Part shown: piece after piece, positions 46,099 to 54,033 of the stretch | Layout of the letters: each line of letters starts with the position of its first letter | Position numbering within the stretch: the first letter of the stretch is position 1 | Assembly (NCBI GenBank): GCA_945900785.1 | Contig: CAMDJM010000019.1 | Location: 1 to 64,000, forward strand | DNA: 64,000 nt | Reading direction: 5' to 3' | Source: Akkermansia muciniphila | Lineage (GTDB): Bacteria; Verrucomicrobiota; Verrucomicrobiia; Verrucomicrobiales; V1-33 | Notes under the pieces: generated by a model | What the model saw: only the letters and a program-made list of their open reading frames with translations | What the model was told of the DNA's origin: nothing | Databases searched by the model: none | Made by a program: the position numbers and the translations under genes

Positions 46099-47289
46099 AT
46101 GAAAATCCCTGTTTCCATTCTGGTCCTTGCCCTCGCTTCCGCCGCGCCTGCCGCCACCCTCTACAGCGGCCTCCAGGACATCGCCATCCCGACCGATTTC
46201 AATGGGGTGTATCTGGACCTGGATGCCGGCACCACTTTCCATGGCACCACCACCGGCGCACCCGTGGGTTGGGATATCAATCCGTTCTTCGGGGGGGCTG
46301 GAATCGCCAACAGCCCTTCCTTCCAACCGGTCCGGACCGGGACGGGCAATCTGGATGCGATCATAAATCTGGGGGAGGGACCCTTGGTTTCGTCAGGGCA
46401 GACGTATTCCAGCGGCTTTGGCGGTTCAGGCGATGATAATCAACACATCGGACCCGCCGCTGCACAATTTCAAGCCGCTCAGGATGGATACCTCGGTTTC
46501 AAATTCACCAAAAATGGCAGTGCGACGTTCTGGTATGGTTGGATGCGGGTCAGCCTGAGCAAAAATGACACGGGATCCGTCATCAGGGACTGGGGATATG
46601 ATGATAGCGGGGCCTCCATCAATGTCGGCCGCGTCCAGCAAAGTGCTCCGGTTGCCGGGAAACAACAGGTCACTCTTTCTCCCGGGCTTGGGGAAATTTT
46701 CAGTCTGGGTTCCGCCATCACGGATACCGGGGGCAACATCAACAGCGTCCTGAAAACGGGTGCCGGCAGCACCATTCTCGCCGCCGCCAACACCTACTCC
46801 GGCCGCACCAGTATTGAGGGCGGATCGCTCCTTCTGGGGTCCGGCTCCGCGCTCCCTGCCTCCGCTCCGATGACGCTTAGCGGTGCCAAATTGGAGACAG
46901 GCGGTTTCAGTGCCTCCACCGGCCCGCTCAGCCAATCGTCGGGCGTGATCGATTTCGGAAGCGGAGCCACCGGCAGTCTGACTTTTTCGGATACGGGCAC
47001 CTGGACTGGGAAGCTCTCCATTTGGAACTGGACCGGCACCGCCAATACGGCTGGCAACACAGGCACCGACCGGCTTATTTTCAATGCAAATACCGGTCTG
47101 GGGGCGGGTCCCCGTGACTTGAGCACTGTCCAATTCTTTTCGGATAATGGACTGAATCCGATCGGGGGAAGCTCCGTATTCGCCGGCAATGAAATCGTTC
47201 CCGTCCCTGAACCTACCGTTCTGGTGACTGGAACTCTGCTCGCCCTGATGGTCCTGCGCCATGAAACCACGCGCCGGCGCCCCAGATAG
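46099..47289 (+). CDS. PEP-CTERM protein with autotransporter-associated beta-strand repeat
   Basis: 396 residues, signal peptide (cleavage near APAATL, about residue 19). Near residues 214-254 is a passenger-type repeat (VLKTGAGSTILAAANTYSGRTS ... GGSLLLGSGSALP). The C-terminus is a sorting tag: VPVPEP, a hydrophobic helix (TVLVTGTLLALMVLR), then basic HETTRRRPR, as in PEP-CTERM proteins that an exosortase cuts and anchors or releases (family knowledge). No exosortase gene is in this window. The gene starts one base after the preceding stop, the last of the seven-gene run, and converges with the next minus-strand gene with 2 bases between the stops. Confidence 0.85.
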   Translation: MKIPVSILVLALASAAPAATLYSGLQDIAIPTDFNGVYLDLDAGTTFHGTTTGAPVGWDINPFFGGAGIANSPSFQPVRTGTGNLDAIINLGEGPLVSSGQTYSSGFGGSGDDNQHIGPAAAQFQAAQDGYLGFKFTKNGSATFWYGWMRVSLSKNDTGSVIRDWGYDDSGASINVGRVQQSAPVAGKQQVTLSPGLGEIFSLGSAITDTGGNINSVLKTGAGSTILAAANTYSGRTSIEGGSLLLGSGSALPASAPMTLSGAKLETGGFSASTGPLSQSSGVIDFGSGATGSLTFSDTGTWTGKLSIWNWTGTANTAGNTGTDRLIFNANTGLGAGPRDLSTVQFFSDNGLNPIGGSSVFAGNEIVPVPEPTVLVTGTLLALMVLRHETTRRRPR

Positions 47290-47291
47290 GG

Positions 47292-48962
47292 TCACTTGGC
47301 ATGGGTCGCCTCGGAGCACCACGACCCCACTTCCAGCGGGGTGAAGATTTTGCCGATGATGCGGCGGAGGAGGCCTTTTAAATTGGGGTTTTCGAGGTCC
47401 TGGAGGGAGCGGATGGCTTGTTCCTTGTAACGGTCGAGCAGGTCCTGGGCGTGGTTCAGGGCTTTGTCGCGGTCGCCGGCGAAGCGCTCGGTGGTGAGGC
47501 AGGCGATGAGGTTGACGGCGGGGCGGTGGGTGGCGTCAGGAGCGGCGAGCGAGGCGTCGGCGAGGTGGTCTTCAAGGTCGTCCTTGATTTGATAGGCGAT
47601 ACCGAGGGCTTCGCTGAAGGCGAGGAGCGGGGCTTCGTTTTCATCAAGGGCTCCGGCGTGGGCAGCGCCGAGGAGGAGGGCGACGGAGAAGGCCGGGGCG
47701 GTTTTGAGGCGAAAGATTTCGAGGATCTGGCCGCTGGTGAGTGGGCTGGGATTTTGCTGCCAGGCGAGTTCCGCGCCCTGGCCGCGGCAAAGATCCCTCT
47801 GACCGCTGGCGGCGATGCGGATGAGCGGGGCGATTTGATGGCCGGGCAGGCCGCAGTCGGCGATGAGACGATAACCTTCCCCGATGAGCAGATCACCGGC
47901 ATTCAAAGCCGCAGGCAGGCCGTGGGTGGCATGCAGGGTGGCCTGGCCATAGCGGGTGGCGTCTCCGTCCTCAATGTCGTCATGGATCAGGCTGGCTTTG
48001 TGGAAGCACTCTACAGCGAGGGAGAGTTTTTGGATGGAAGGTGTGAAAGGCGCGGTGGGATCGGCGCGGAGGGCCTGGCTGACGGCGGTGGTGAGGTAGG
48101 GCCGCCAGCGGTTGCCCGGACCGGTGAGGGCTTCGCGGGCGAGGGTCTCAGCGGCACCTTCCGGGGCTCCGGCGAGGGTGGTTAGCGTTTCCGGGGTGAA
48201 CCAAGTGCGGACTTCCTCATGCAGGGCGTTGAGGTTGAGGCGGCGGGTTTTGTCATCGCTGGTGAGGTGCAGGTAGTCCCAGACCCAGTCGATATCCACG
48301 GTGGTGTCGATGCAGTCGTCCTGCAGGAGGGGCACCGCGATAGCTGGAATGGCCGCAGCTTCCACGTAAGGGAAGGTGCGTTCCAGAACGGGCAGGCAGG
48401 AAATGCCGACGATGGCTTCGATTTTCCCGGTCTGGATGAGGGACATCACGATGGCGGACCCTTCAGCCACCAGCACCGCATAACCAAGGCGCTCGGCTTC
48501 GTTTTGGAAGTCCTGGATGGTGCAAAGGCCGCATTGTTTGCACAGGAGGCCGAATTCATCGAATGGCGCCGGGCATTTGCTTTCCACCCGCAGGCACTTC
48601 GGCATGAGCAGGAGGCGGCGCTCATAGGGAATGGTGGCGAGGGATTCGCGCCAGATTTCGTTGGAAAGGAGGACGCCGGTGTAGTCGAGGTGGATGGGAC
48701 CAATGCCGGTTTCCTGGACGATGCGCTGGGCGAGGATGCGGAGTTCGTCTCCGGGGATGGGAGGCACGGGTTTTTCGCGTTCCACAAAAGCGCGGATGTA
48801 AGCGAGCAGGGCATCGCGTTCCGGCTTGGTCTGCGGGATGTTTTTCTTCGGCTGGCGGAAGCGCCGCGTGGTCGGTGGCAAGGCCGGAGGCAGGGTAACT
48901 GCGACCAAAGGGACAGGCACAGAGGACGCAGGAAGGGAGACGGCAGGGGCGGCGACGGACAT
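47292..48962 (-). CDS. DUF116 - polyprenyl synthetase fusion protein
   Basis: 556 residues in one uninterrupted frame. Residues about 60-245 form a DUF116 domain with the cysteine cluster CLR..C near 122-130 and CKQCGLC near 141-147, then CLPVLERTFPYVEAAAIPAIAVPL; such clusters suggest metal or Fe-S binding. Residues about 265-530 form a trans-isoprenyl diphosphate synthase: first Asp-rich motif HDDIEDGD near 328, second KDDLEDHL near 461, with GDLLIGEGY and FRLKTAPAFSVALLLGAA. The first motif is DDxxD (short type). The reaction is probably chain elongation of IPP with allylic diphosphate; the role of DUF116 is unknown. CCTTTCCCC abuts the ATG. The Pro/Ala-rich first 30 residues may be disordered. 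Confidence 0.88.
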   Translation of the reverse strand: MSVAAPAVSLPASSVPVPLVAVTLPPALPPTTRRFRQPKKNIPQTKPERDALLAYIRAFVEREKPVPPIPGDELRILAQRIVQETGIGPIHLDYTGVLLSNEIWRESLATIPYERRLLLMPKCLRVESKCPAPFDEFGLLCKQCGLCTIQDFQNEAERLGYAVLVAEGSAIVMSLIQTGKIEAIVGISCLPVLERTFPYVEAAAIPAIAVPLLQDDCIDTTVDIDWVWDYLHLTSDDKTRRLNLNALHEEVRTWFTPETLTTLAGAPEGAAETLAREALTGPGNRWRPYLTTAVSQALRADPTAPFTPSIQKLSLAVECFHKASLIHDDIEDGDATRYGQATLHATHGLPAALNAGDLLIGEGYRLIADCGLPGHQIAPLIRIAASGQRDLCRGQGAELAWQQNPSPLTSGQILEIFRLKTAPAFSVALLLGAAHAGALDENEAPLLAFSEALGIAYQIKDDLEDHLADASLAAPDATHRPAVNLIACLTTERFAGDRDKALNHAQDLLDRYKEQAIRSLQDLENPNLKGLLRRIIGKIFTPLEVGSWCSEATHAK

Positions 48963-49173
48963 GGGGAAAGGGGCGATTTGGGGTAGGAACGCTGGGGGAC
49001 GTTACAGGGCAGCGGGGAAAATGCCAAGCTGCATTGCAGGAGACGGGAAATTGCTTGCAAAAGACGTATTCTCTGGCGGCGGCCTGTCAATAAAGCCACC
49101 CGAAGCAACCGCTTCTCCGCAAACGCAATCCATGTGGTGCTGGACACAGGCCGCCACTGGGTGCAGGCCAAGA

Positions 49174-49644
49174 TTAAATGCGGCGGGCACAGGTGCCTTT
49201 TTGGCGCAGTTCATCGCAACTGGCCTCAATGCGGATGGCGCTGGTCTCCGGCCGGAAGCCGAGGCGGCGCGTGATGCAGTCCTCCAGGAGGCTGAGGTGC
49301 AGGTCTTCAAATTCTACGACCTTTTGGCAATCAAGGCAGATCAGGTGATTATGGTGGGGGTGGTCGACAAAATTTGGGTCATAGTAGGTTTGGTCCCGGC
49401 CGAGATCGATCTCCTTGAGCAGTCCGCTCTCCACCAGCAGGCTGAGGGTGCGGTAAAGCGTGGCCCGCGAGGCGGTGGCGTCGATTTTGCGGGCCCGCTC
49501 CCAGAGTTCCTCGGCGGTAAAGTGGTCCGTGGTATTAAAAGCCGCTTCTATAATGACGTCGCGCTGGCGGGTATGGCGCAAGCCTTTGGCAGCGATGAAT
49601 TCTTCGACCCTTTCTCGGATGGCCGGACTGATGGACGAGGACAT
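49174..49644 (-). CDS. Fur family transcriptional regulator
   Basis: 156 residues starting MSSSISPAIRE at ATG 49644; a GTG 9 bases further up is also open. AAAGGTGG lies 4 bases before the ATG and is a rare good Shine-Dalgarno-like site here. The winged helix has LRHTRQRDVIIEAAF, HFTAEELWERARK and SRATLYRTLSLLVESGLLKEI. The metal-binding region has HPHHNHLICLDCQKVVEFEDLHL. The usual second CxxC at the end is replaced by CDELRQKGTC (a CX8C spacing), so metal choice (Fe, Zn, or peroxide sensing as in PerR) cannot be decided. It lies about 93 bases downstream of the SRP RNA on the same strand. Confidence 0.9.
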   Translation of the reverse strand: MSSSISPAIRERVEEFIAAKGLRHTRQRDVIIEAAFNTTDHFTAEELWERARKIDATASRATLYRTLSLLVESGLLKEIDLGRDQTYYDPNFVDHPHHNHLICLDCQKVVEFEDLHLSLLEDCITRRLGFRPETSAIRIEASCDELRQKGTCARRI

Positions 49645-49654
49645 GGGGTCCACC

Positions 49655-49681
49655 TTTATAGAGGGACGGCCTTCCCGTCAA
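49655..49681 (-). promoter_or_regulatory. candidate promoter of the Fur-family gene
   Basis: On the minus strand TTGACG (49676-49681) and TATAAA (49655-49660) are separated by 15 bases, near-consensus boxes with a short spacer. The start point would then fall only a few bases from the ATG at 49644, so a leaderless transcript is possible and the Shine-Dalgarno reading would be lost. The two readings compete. Confidence 0.35.
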
Positions 49682-49736
49682 CTGCCGGAGGCCGCAATTG
49701 GCGAAAGCTGGCCAAGTCCCGTCGGTGCTCCCCGTG

Positions 49737-49844
49737 AAAAAGTGCTGTCAGAGAACTACGGCAGAGCCGGACGAACTACCGTTGCTTCCTTCCGGACCTG
49801 GCGGGGTTTGCCCGCCGGCACTCCATAGCCCCTGACAGCGCTTC
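49737..49844 (-). ncRNA. ffs: small signal recognition particle RNA (4.5S type)
   Basis: The conserved SRP apical loop GGTCCGGAAGGAAGCA occurs on the minus strand at plus positions 49783-49798, next to GCGGGCAAACCCCGCC, as in many bacterial small SRP RNAs. A long base-paired stem closes the molecule: CTGACAGC (49744-49751 on the minus strand) pairs with GCTGTCAG (49832-49839). A T-run (plus 49737-49741) directly follows the stem and acts as terminator. Length about 100 nt, with no Alu domain visible. It would bind Ffh and deliver nascent membrane and secreted proteins; the many exported proteins nearby depend on that route in general, not because of position. Confidence 0.95.
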
Positions 49845-50047
49845 AGCCTTGCACCGGCGGCGGAAGGAGCAAGCCGGAAATCGCCGGGCCCTGAATTTTC
49901 ATGGAAATTTCAGGAAAGGAAGGAATTATCGCCGTTCGAGTAAAAATTCTTGCCTCCAAGGAGGAAATTCGTGTTGTGTTCAGGTCCGATCCTCTTTAAA
50001 CAGGCGGAGAGCCCTTTTTTAAAAATCAGACCCGGACTAAAAAGATT

Positions 50048-51040
50048 ATGTGGAAGCCCCTATCGATTGTTTCAGGCGTTGCCTTGCTGGCCGCCGGTGG
50101 TATTGAATATGTCATGGTGAGACCGCAATTGATTGCGGAAAAAACCCAGTTGGCCAATGCCGGCGGCAATAAAAAGACCGCCGAGAAATCACGGACAGCC
50201 ATGGAGGCCGCAGTGAAGACCTCCGAAGCCGATCTCGCGAAGGTCAAGGACAAGCTGACCACGGAAGAAAAAGCCAAGGCGGAAGCCGCCGCCAAAAAGG
50301 ATGAGGTCGCCAAACTGGTGGAGGAAGCCACTGCTGCCAAGGAAGCCGCTTCGAAAGATCTCGCCGAAGTGGAGCAAAAAATGAAGGACATGGGGGGCAT
50401 CGACACCATGGTCGCTGAAATGAAATCCCAGGAAGCCAAGCGCGTCGAATACGACAAGCAAATCTCCACTGCCAAATCTGAGATTGAATCTTCCCTCGCT
50501 GGCAAAGCGGTGCTCGACAAGCAGATCAGCGAAATCAAACGCATTGATAACTGGCAACAGACCGGCACCATGGCCGCTGGCTTCCGCAGCCGTATCACCG
50601 CCGTGAACCCTGATTGGGGGTTTGTCACCATTGGAGCTGGCAACGCCGCCTCCGTCGTGCGCCAGGCAAAACTGGATGTTGTCCGCGGCAGCTCAGTCGT
50701 TGGCAAACTCATCGTTACCAGCATCTCTCCCAACTCCTCCTCTGCTGAAATCGTGCCCGGCTCCGTCGCTCCGGGAGATTCCATTCTTCCTGGCGACCAG
50801 GTCAAAACCGGCTCCGGCTCCATGCCAGGCAGCGCCCCCGCCGCTCCTGCTGCTGCGAAACCGGCTCCTGCAAAGGCTGCCACCCCGGAAGCCCCTGCTC
50901 CTGAAGGCGCGAAACCAGCCGCTGAAGCCGATCCCTTCGCCCCCGCTGCCGATACCCCTGCTGCTCCTGCCACCCCAGCCGCTGAGGCTCCGGCTGATGC
51001 GGAACCCGCCCCGGCTGTCGACCCTGCCATGACCAAATAA
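50048..51040 (+). CDS. membrane-anchored coiled-coil protein with C-terminal beta domain
   Basis: 330 residues. The N-terminal hydrophobic stretch (LSIVSGVALLAAGGIEYVMV) is a signal anchor. Residues about 35-170 form a Lys/Glu/Ala-rich coiled coil. Residues about 175-255 hold a compact beta domain (RITAVNPDWGFVTIGAG, VVRGSSVVGKLIVTSI, GDSILPGDQVK) that recurs in the next gene and resembles FlgT-C-like folds. A Pro/Ala tail of about 75 residues ends it. No Shine-Dalgarno site (AAAAAGATT before ATG). It starts the three-gene plus-strand set and is divergent from the SRP RNA with about 200 bases between. It may tie periplasmic parts to the inner membrane; this is inferred. Confidence 0.8.
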   Translation: MWKPLSIVSGVALLAAGGIEYVMVRPQLIAEKTQLANAGGNKKTAEKSRTAMEAAVKTSEADLAKVKDKLTTEEKAKAEAAAKKDEVAKLVEEATAAKEAASKDLAEVEQKMKDMGGIDTMVAEMKSQEAKRVEYDKQISTAKSEIESSLAGKAVLDKQISEIKRIDNWQQTGTMAAGFRSRITAVNPDWGFVTIGAGNAASVVRQAKLDVVRGSSVVGKLIVTSISPNSSSAEIVPGSVAPGDSILPGDQVKTGSGSMPGSAPAAPAAAKPAPAKAATPEAPAPEGAKPAAEADPFAPAADTPAAPATPAAEAPADAEPAPAVDPAMTK

Positions 51041-51070
51041 GTCTCTCCACCCCCTTCCCACTATTTCCCT

Positions 51071-51856
51071 ATGAAGCTATTTGTATTCCTTGGCCTGCTT
51101 GGTTCCGTTGGAGGAGCTGCCCTCGCCTTCCTGACCCGCACTTCTCTCGTCGACACCCGGAAGGAGAAGGACGGCTTGAACCGTGAGATCGTAGAAATCC
51201 ACAAAGAAATGACTGAGAAGGCCGCGTCGATCACCGCGACCAATCAATCAGTAACCGACACCAACACCAACGCCAAAAACGAGGCCTTGAGCACGAAGGC
51301 TCTCCTCAGCGACATCAAAGGCAAAGAAGCAGAGGTGGAAGCGGCCAAAAAAGAAACTGAGGAAATCGGGGCCAAAAAGCAGTCCATGCAGGAGGAAATC
51401 AATCGAATCCTCGGAAGCTCCGGCACCATGGAAGAGATCCTCGCGAAAAACGAACAACTGAAGAAGGACAATGATGCCAAGGTCGAGGAACTGGACAAGA
51501 TCTCCAAGGAGGCCGAAGTGGCCAAAAAGGCCATCGTCGAGAGCCAAAACCTGATCACCCGCCTGAAACAACAACAGGCCACCCGTGCCAAAGCCATCTC
51601 CTTGGCCAGCCGCACTGGCACCGTTTCCGCTGTAAACCCGGATTTCGGCTTCGTCATCGTGAATCTTGGTCAAAACCAGGGCGTCAGCAGCGAGTCCCGC
51701 CTTCTTGTCAAACGCGGCAGCCAGTTGATTGGCAAGCTGAACATCGTCCAAATCGAAGCAAACACCACGGTGGCTGATATTGCCGTGAAATCGATCACCC
51801 CTGGCTTCGAAATCCAGCCTGGCGATGAAGTGGTCTTCGAGAACAGCCCGACCTGA
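51071..51856 (+). CDS. membrane-anchored coiled-coil protein, paralogue of the preceding gene
   Basis: 261 residues: a signal anchor (KLFVFLGLLGSVGGAALAFL), a coiled coil to about residue 175, and the beta domain GTVSAVNPDFGFVIVNLG ... LVKRGSQLIGKLNIVQIE ... FEIQPGDEVV. The match of AVNPDxGFV, GKL and PGD spacing to the 330-residue protein shows they come from one duplication; this copy lacks the Pro/Ala tail. The start has ATTTCCCTATGAAGCT, identical to the start of the next gene, and no Shine-Dalgarno site. Thirty bases separate it from the preceding gene, so they are one transcript; they may form a hetero-oligomer. Confidence 0.8.
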   Translation: MKLFVFLGLLGSVGGAALAFLTRTSLVDTRKEKDGLNREIVEIHKEMTEKAASITATNQSVTDTNTNAKNEALSTKALLSDIKGKEAEVEAAKKETEEIGAKKQSMQEEINRILGSSGTMEEILAKNEQLKKDNDAKVEELDKISKEAEVAKKAIVESQNLITRLKQQQATRAKAISLASRTGTVSAVNPDFGFVIVNLGQNQGVSSESRLLVKRGSQLIGKLNIVQIEANTTVADIAVKSITPGFEIQPGDEVVFENSPT

Positions 51857-51882
51857 TTTGCTCCCCGTTTTTTCATTTCCCT

Positions 51883-52077
51883 ATGAAGCTTCTCTGTTTA
51901 TCCGCTTTAGCCTTGGCACTGGCAGGAATTTGCGCCTGCGAAAGCCCGGACGGCGGACGAAAGAAAAAACGCACCCGCCCTCCGCTTCCAGGAGAGGAAG
52001 CCAGCGAGTTGTCCTGGAGCCGGCCCACCAAATCGAGTGAGATCTCCTCACCCTTCGGGCTGCCCACCTCCAGGTAA
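51883..52077 (+). CDS. small lipoprotein
   Basis: 64 residues with a hydrophobic signal and a lipobox-like site (GICAC: the second Cys has -1 Ala), followed by a charged, disordered chain (PDGGRKKKRTRPPLPGEE). It follows the coiled-coil pair by 26 bases and ends before a strong terminator. The 16 bases around its ATG are identical to those of the preceding gene. It may be a lipid-anchored partner of the two coiled-coil proteins. Too short for family assignment. Confidence 0.65.
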   Translation: MKLLCLSALALALAGICACESPDGGRKKKRTRPPLPGEEASELSWSRPTKSSEISSPFGLPTSR

Positions 52078-52116
52078 TATTTGCAGGCAGGTTTCACTCC
52101 AGGCAAACCCTCCCGC

Positions 52117-52144
52117 AAAAGCCCATGGTCAGCCATGGGCTTTT
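52117..52144. terminator. bidirectional Rho-independent terminator
   Basis: GCCCATGG / CCATGGGC (8-bp perfect stem, 4-nt loop at 52129-52132) flanked by AAAA on the left and TTTT on the right, so it can work from both sides. It sits between the plus-strand coiled-coil/lipoprotein set and the convergent minus-strand DUF1549/DUF1553 gene. Confidence 0.88.
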
Positions 52145-52158
52145 CCATGTCCGGAATC

Positions 52159-54033
52159 TCAGTCGATGTAAATGAATTCGTTCAGGTTCAACATCACGCG
52201 GCATAGTTCGGGGAGGCTATGCCGGTCCAGGTATTCCTGACAGTCAGCTTTTTCAGCCGGACGGGGCGGGCGTTGCAGGGTGAGTTGGAAAACATGGTGA
52301 ATCCGGGAATCCTGGTCCTGCCCTGCCAGATCCTGAACCCGCGCGGCGAGGGCTTCGGCGGTTTGTTTGGCGAAGGGGCTATTCAGGAGGGTGAGGGCCT
52401 GGGGCGCGACCGTGGAGACGCTGCGCCGGGCGCAGGAGGTGGAGTTGTCCGGAAGATCAAAGGTCTCCAGCAGGGGCACCCGGGTATTGCGTTTTTGCAC
52501 GAGGAAAATGCTGCGGGCCCCCTGCTCTGGTTCAGGCGAAGGATACCAGCCTTTGGTCTTTTCCTTGTTATCATCGAGAAAGGCAGGATTCGATTGCAGC
52601 AGATCCGGCGGCAGATCCGGCCAGACGGGAGGACCTTCTTTCTTTTCGTTCAGCAGTCCGGAAACTGCCAGCATCGCATCGCGCAATTGTTCCGCGCTGA
52701 GGCGGCGGGGCTGCCGGGTGGCAAAAGTTGCCGGGAGGCTGCCGCCGGCCTGCCGGTAGGTGGCACTCCCGAGAATGGTCCTGATCAATTGTTTTACTGA
52801 CCAATTTTGCCGCATGAACTCCCCGGCCAGCCAGTCGAGCAGGGCAGGATCATGGGGGAGTTCGCCGGCGAGGCCAAAATCATTTGGAGTCGCCACCAGC
52901 GGATGTTGCATCAGACTTTGCCACAGCCGGTTCACCATAACGCGGGAGGCGAGAGGATTTTTGGGGGCCGTGATCCAACGGGCCAAGGCAAGGCGACGGC
53001 CGGAACTCTGTGCATTCGGAGGGGTTGGAATCTCAGCTGCGTTGGGATCCAATGCCGAGAGAAACCCGGGGGACACCCGCTCCCCGGCGGTTTTGTAATT
53101 CCCCTGCTGCAGGATGTGGGTCACCGGTATATCCTGTGCCGCGTCCCGCATTTGGAAGTTATCAGTAAAGGTCACTGGAGCAAAAAAGGCCCGCAGCCGG
53201 TAATGATCGGCTTGGATCAGCGGATCATATTTGTGATCATGGCAACGGCAGCAGCTCATCGTCAGGCCGAGAAAGCCGCTGCCGGTCGTTTGCGTCAGAT
53301 CCGTCAGCAATTCGTCGCGGGCGCGGTCCTGCTCATTGAAAGCGGCCGCTGAATTGTCCCATGGCCCCAGCCGCAGGAAGCCGGTGGCGATTTGAAATTC
53401 CGACGCCTGAGGTCCGGATAGGGTGTCGTTGGCCAGCTCATCCCCCGCGAGTTGCTCGGTGATGAATTGATCGTATGGCTTGTCAGCATTGAAGGCGCGG
53501 ATCACGTAATCGCGGTAGCGGTAGGCCAGCGGACGGAACTCATCCCAGTCGAAGCCATTGCTGTCGCTGTAGCGGACTACATCCAGCCACAGACGGGCGA
53601 AGTGCACGCCAAAGTGGGGAGACGCCAGCAGCTCCCCGGTCAGGACGGAGGCGGCCGCAGCCAGGCCGTCGCTGTCCGCCTTTGCCAAAAATTCAGCCAT
53701 CTGACCCACCGTGGGGGGCAGTCCGCTCAGATCGAAATACAGGCGCCGGGCGAGGGTGCGGGCGTCGGCTGCGGATGGGGCAGGGAGTGACCGGGCCTTC
53801 AAATACGTCAGGATCAGCCGGTCAATTTCCAGGCTCTGCCTGCCTTCATGAGGTTCATCCGGGAGCACTGGAGGGGTTACCGGTTTGAGGGACCAGAGGT
53901 CCAGCCTTTGCCCGCGGAAACTGACCACCACGGGATTCCGCGCATCGGACCAAGCGTCGCCAATCCTTTCGGGCATCTCACTGGCGGGGAGGCCTGACGC
54001 AGTGCTCATCAACAAAATCAGGATCCATTTCAT
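52159..54033 (-). CDS. DUF1549/DUF1553 domain protein (PVC type)
   Basis: 624 residues with a signal peptide (about residue 17). This is a PVC-type protein with DUF1549 first (IDRLILTYLKARSLPAPS, LARRLYFDLSGLPPT, FARLWLDVVRYSDSNGF) and DUF1553 in the second half (RRLALARWITAPKNPLASRVMVNRLWQSL, RLSAEQLRDAMLAVSG, LLNSPFAKQTAEALAAR). A CxxCH-like element, SCCRCHDHK, near residue 261 could bind haem c. The N-terminal cytochrome domain seen in many relatives is missing. Its ATG overlaps the DUF1501 stop by 4 bases; this pair is widespread in PVC genomes and linked to polysaccharide or sulfated-compound breakdown, but the reaction is unknown. Confidence 0.88.
   Translation of the reverse strand: MKWILILLMSTASGLPASEMPERIGDAWSDARNPVVVSFRGQRLDLWSLKPVTPPVLPDEPHEGRQSLEIDRLILTYLKARSLPAPSAADARTLARRLYFDLSGLPPTVGQMAEFLAKADSDGLAAAASVLTGELLASPHFGVHFARLWLDVVRYSDSNGFDWDEFRPLAYRYRDYVIRAFNADKPYDQFITEQLAGDELANDTLSGPQASEFQIATGFLRLGPWDNSAAAFNEQDRARDELLTDLTQTTGSGFLGLTMSCCRCHDHKYDPLIQADHYRLRAFFAPVTFTDNFQMRDAAQDIPVTHILQQGNYKTAGERVSPGFLSALDPNAAEIPTPPNAQSSGRRLALARWITAPKNPLASRVMVNRLWQSLMQHPLVATPNDFGLAGELPHDPALLDWLAGEFMRQNWSVKQLIRTILGSATYRQAGGSLPATFATRQPRRLSAEQLRDAMLAVSGLLNEKKEGPPVWPDLPPDLLQSNPAFLDDNKEKTKGWYPSPEPEQGARSIFLVQKRNTRVPLLETFDLPDNSTSCARRSVSTVAPQALTLLNSPFAKQTAEALAARVQDLAGQDQDSRIHHVFQLTLQRPPRPAEKADCQEYLDRHSLPELCRVMLNLNEFIYID

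Noticed and set aside
46099-47289. Classical type V autotransporter
   Set aside because: Only one passenger-type repeat and no C-terminal barrel; the end is a PEP-CTERM tag instead.
29911-47289. Prophage, because of two S74 tail-fibre domains
   Set aside because: No capsid, terminase, tail-tube, integrase or lysis genes; every gene has or appears to have a signal peptide.
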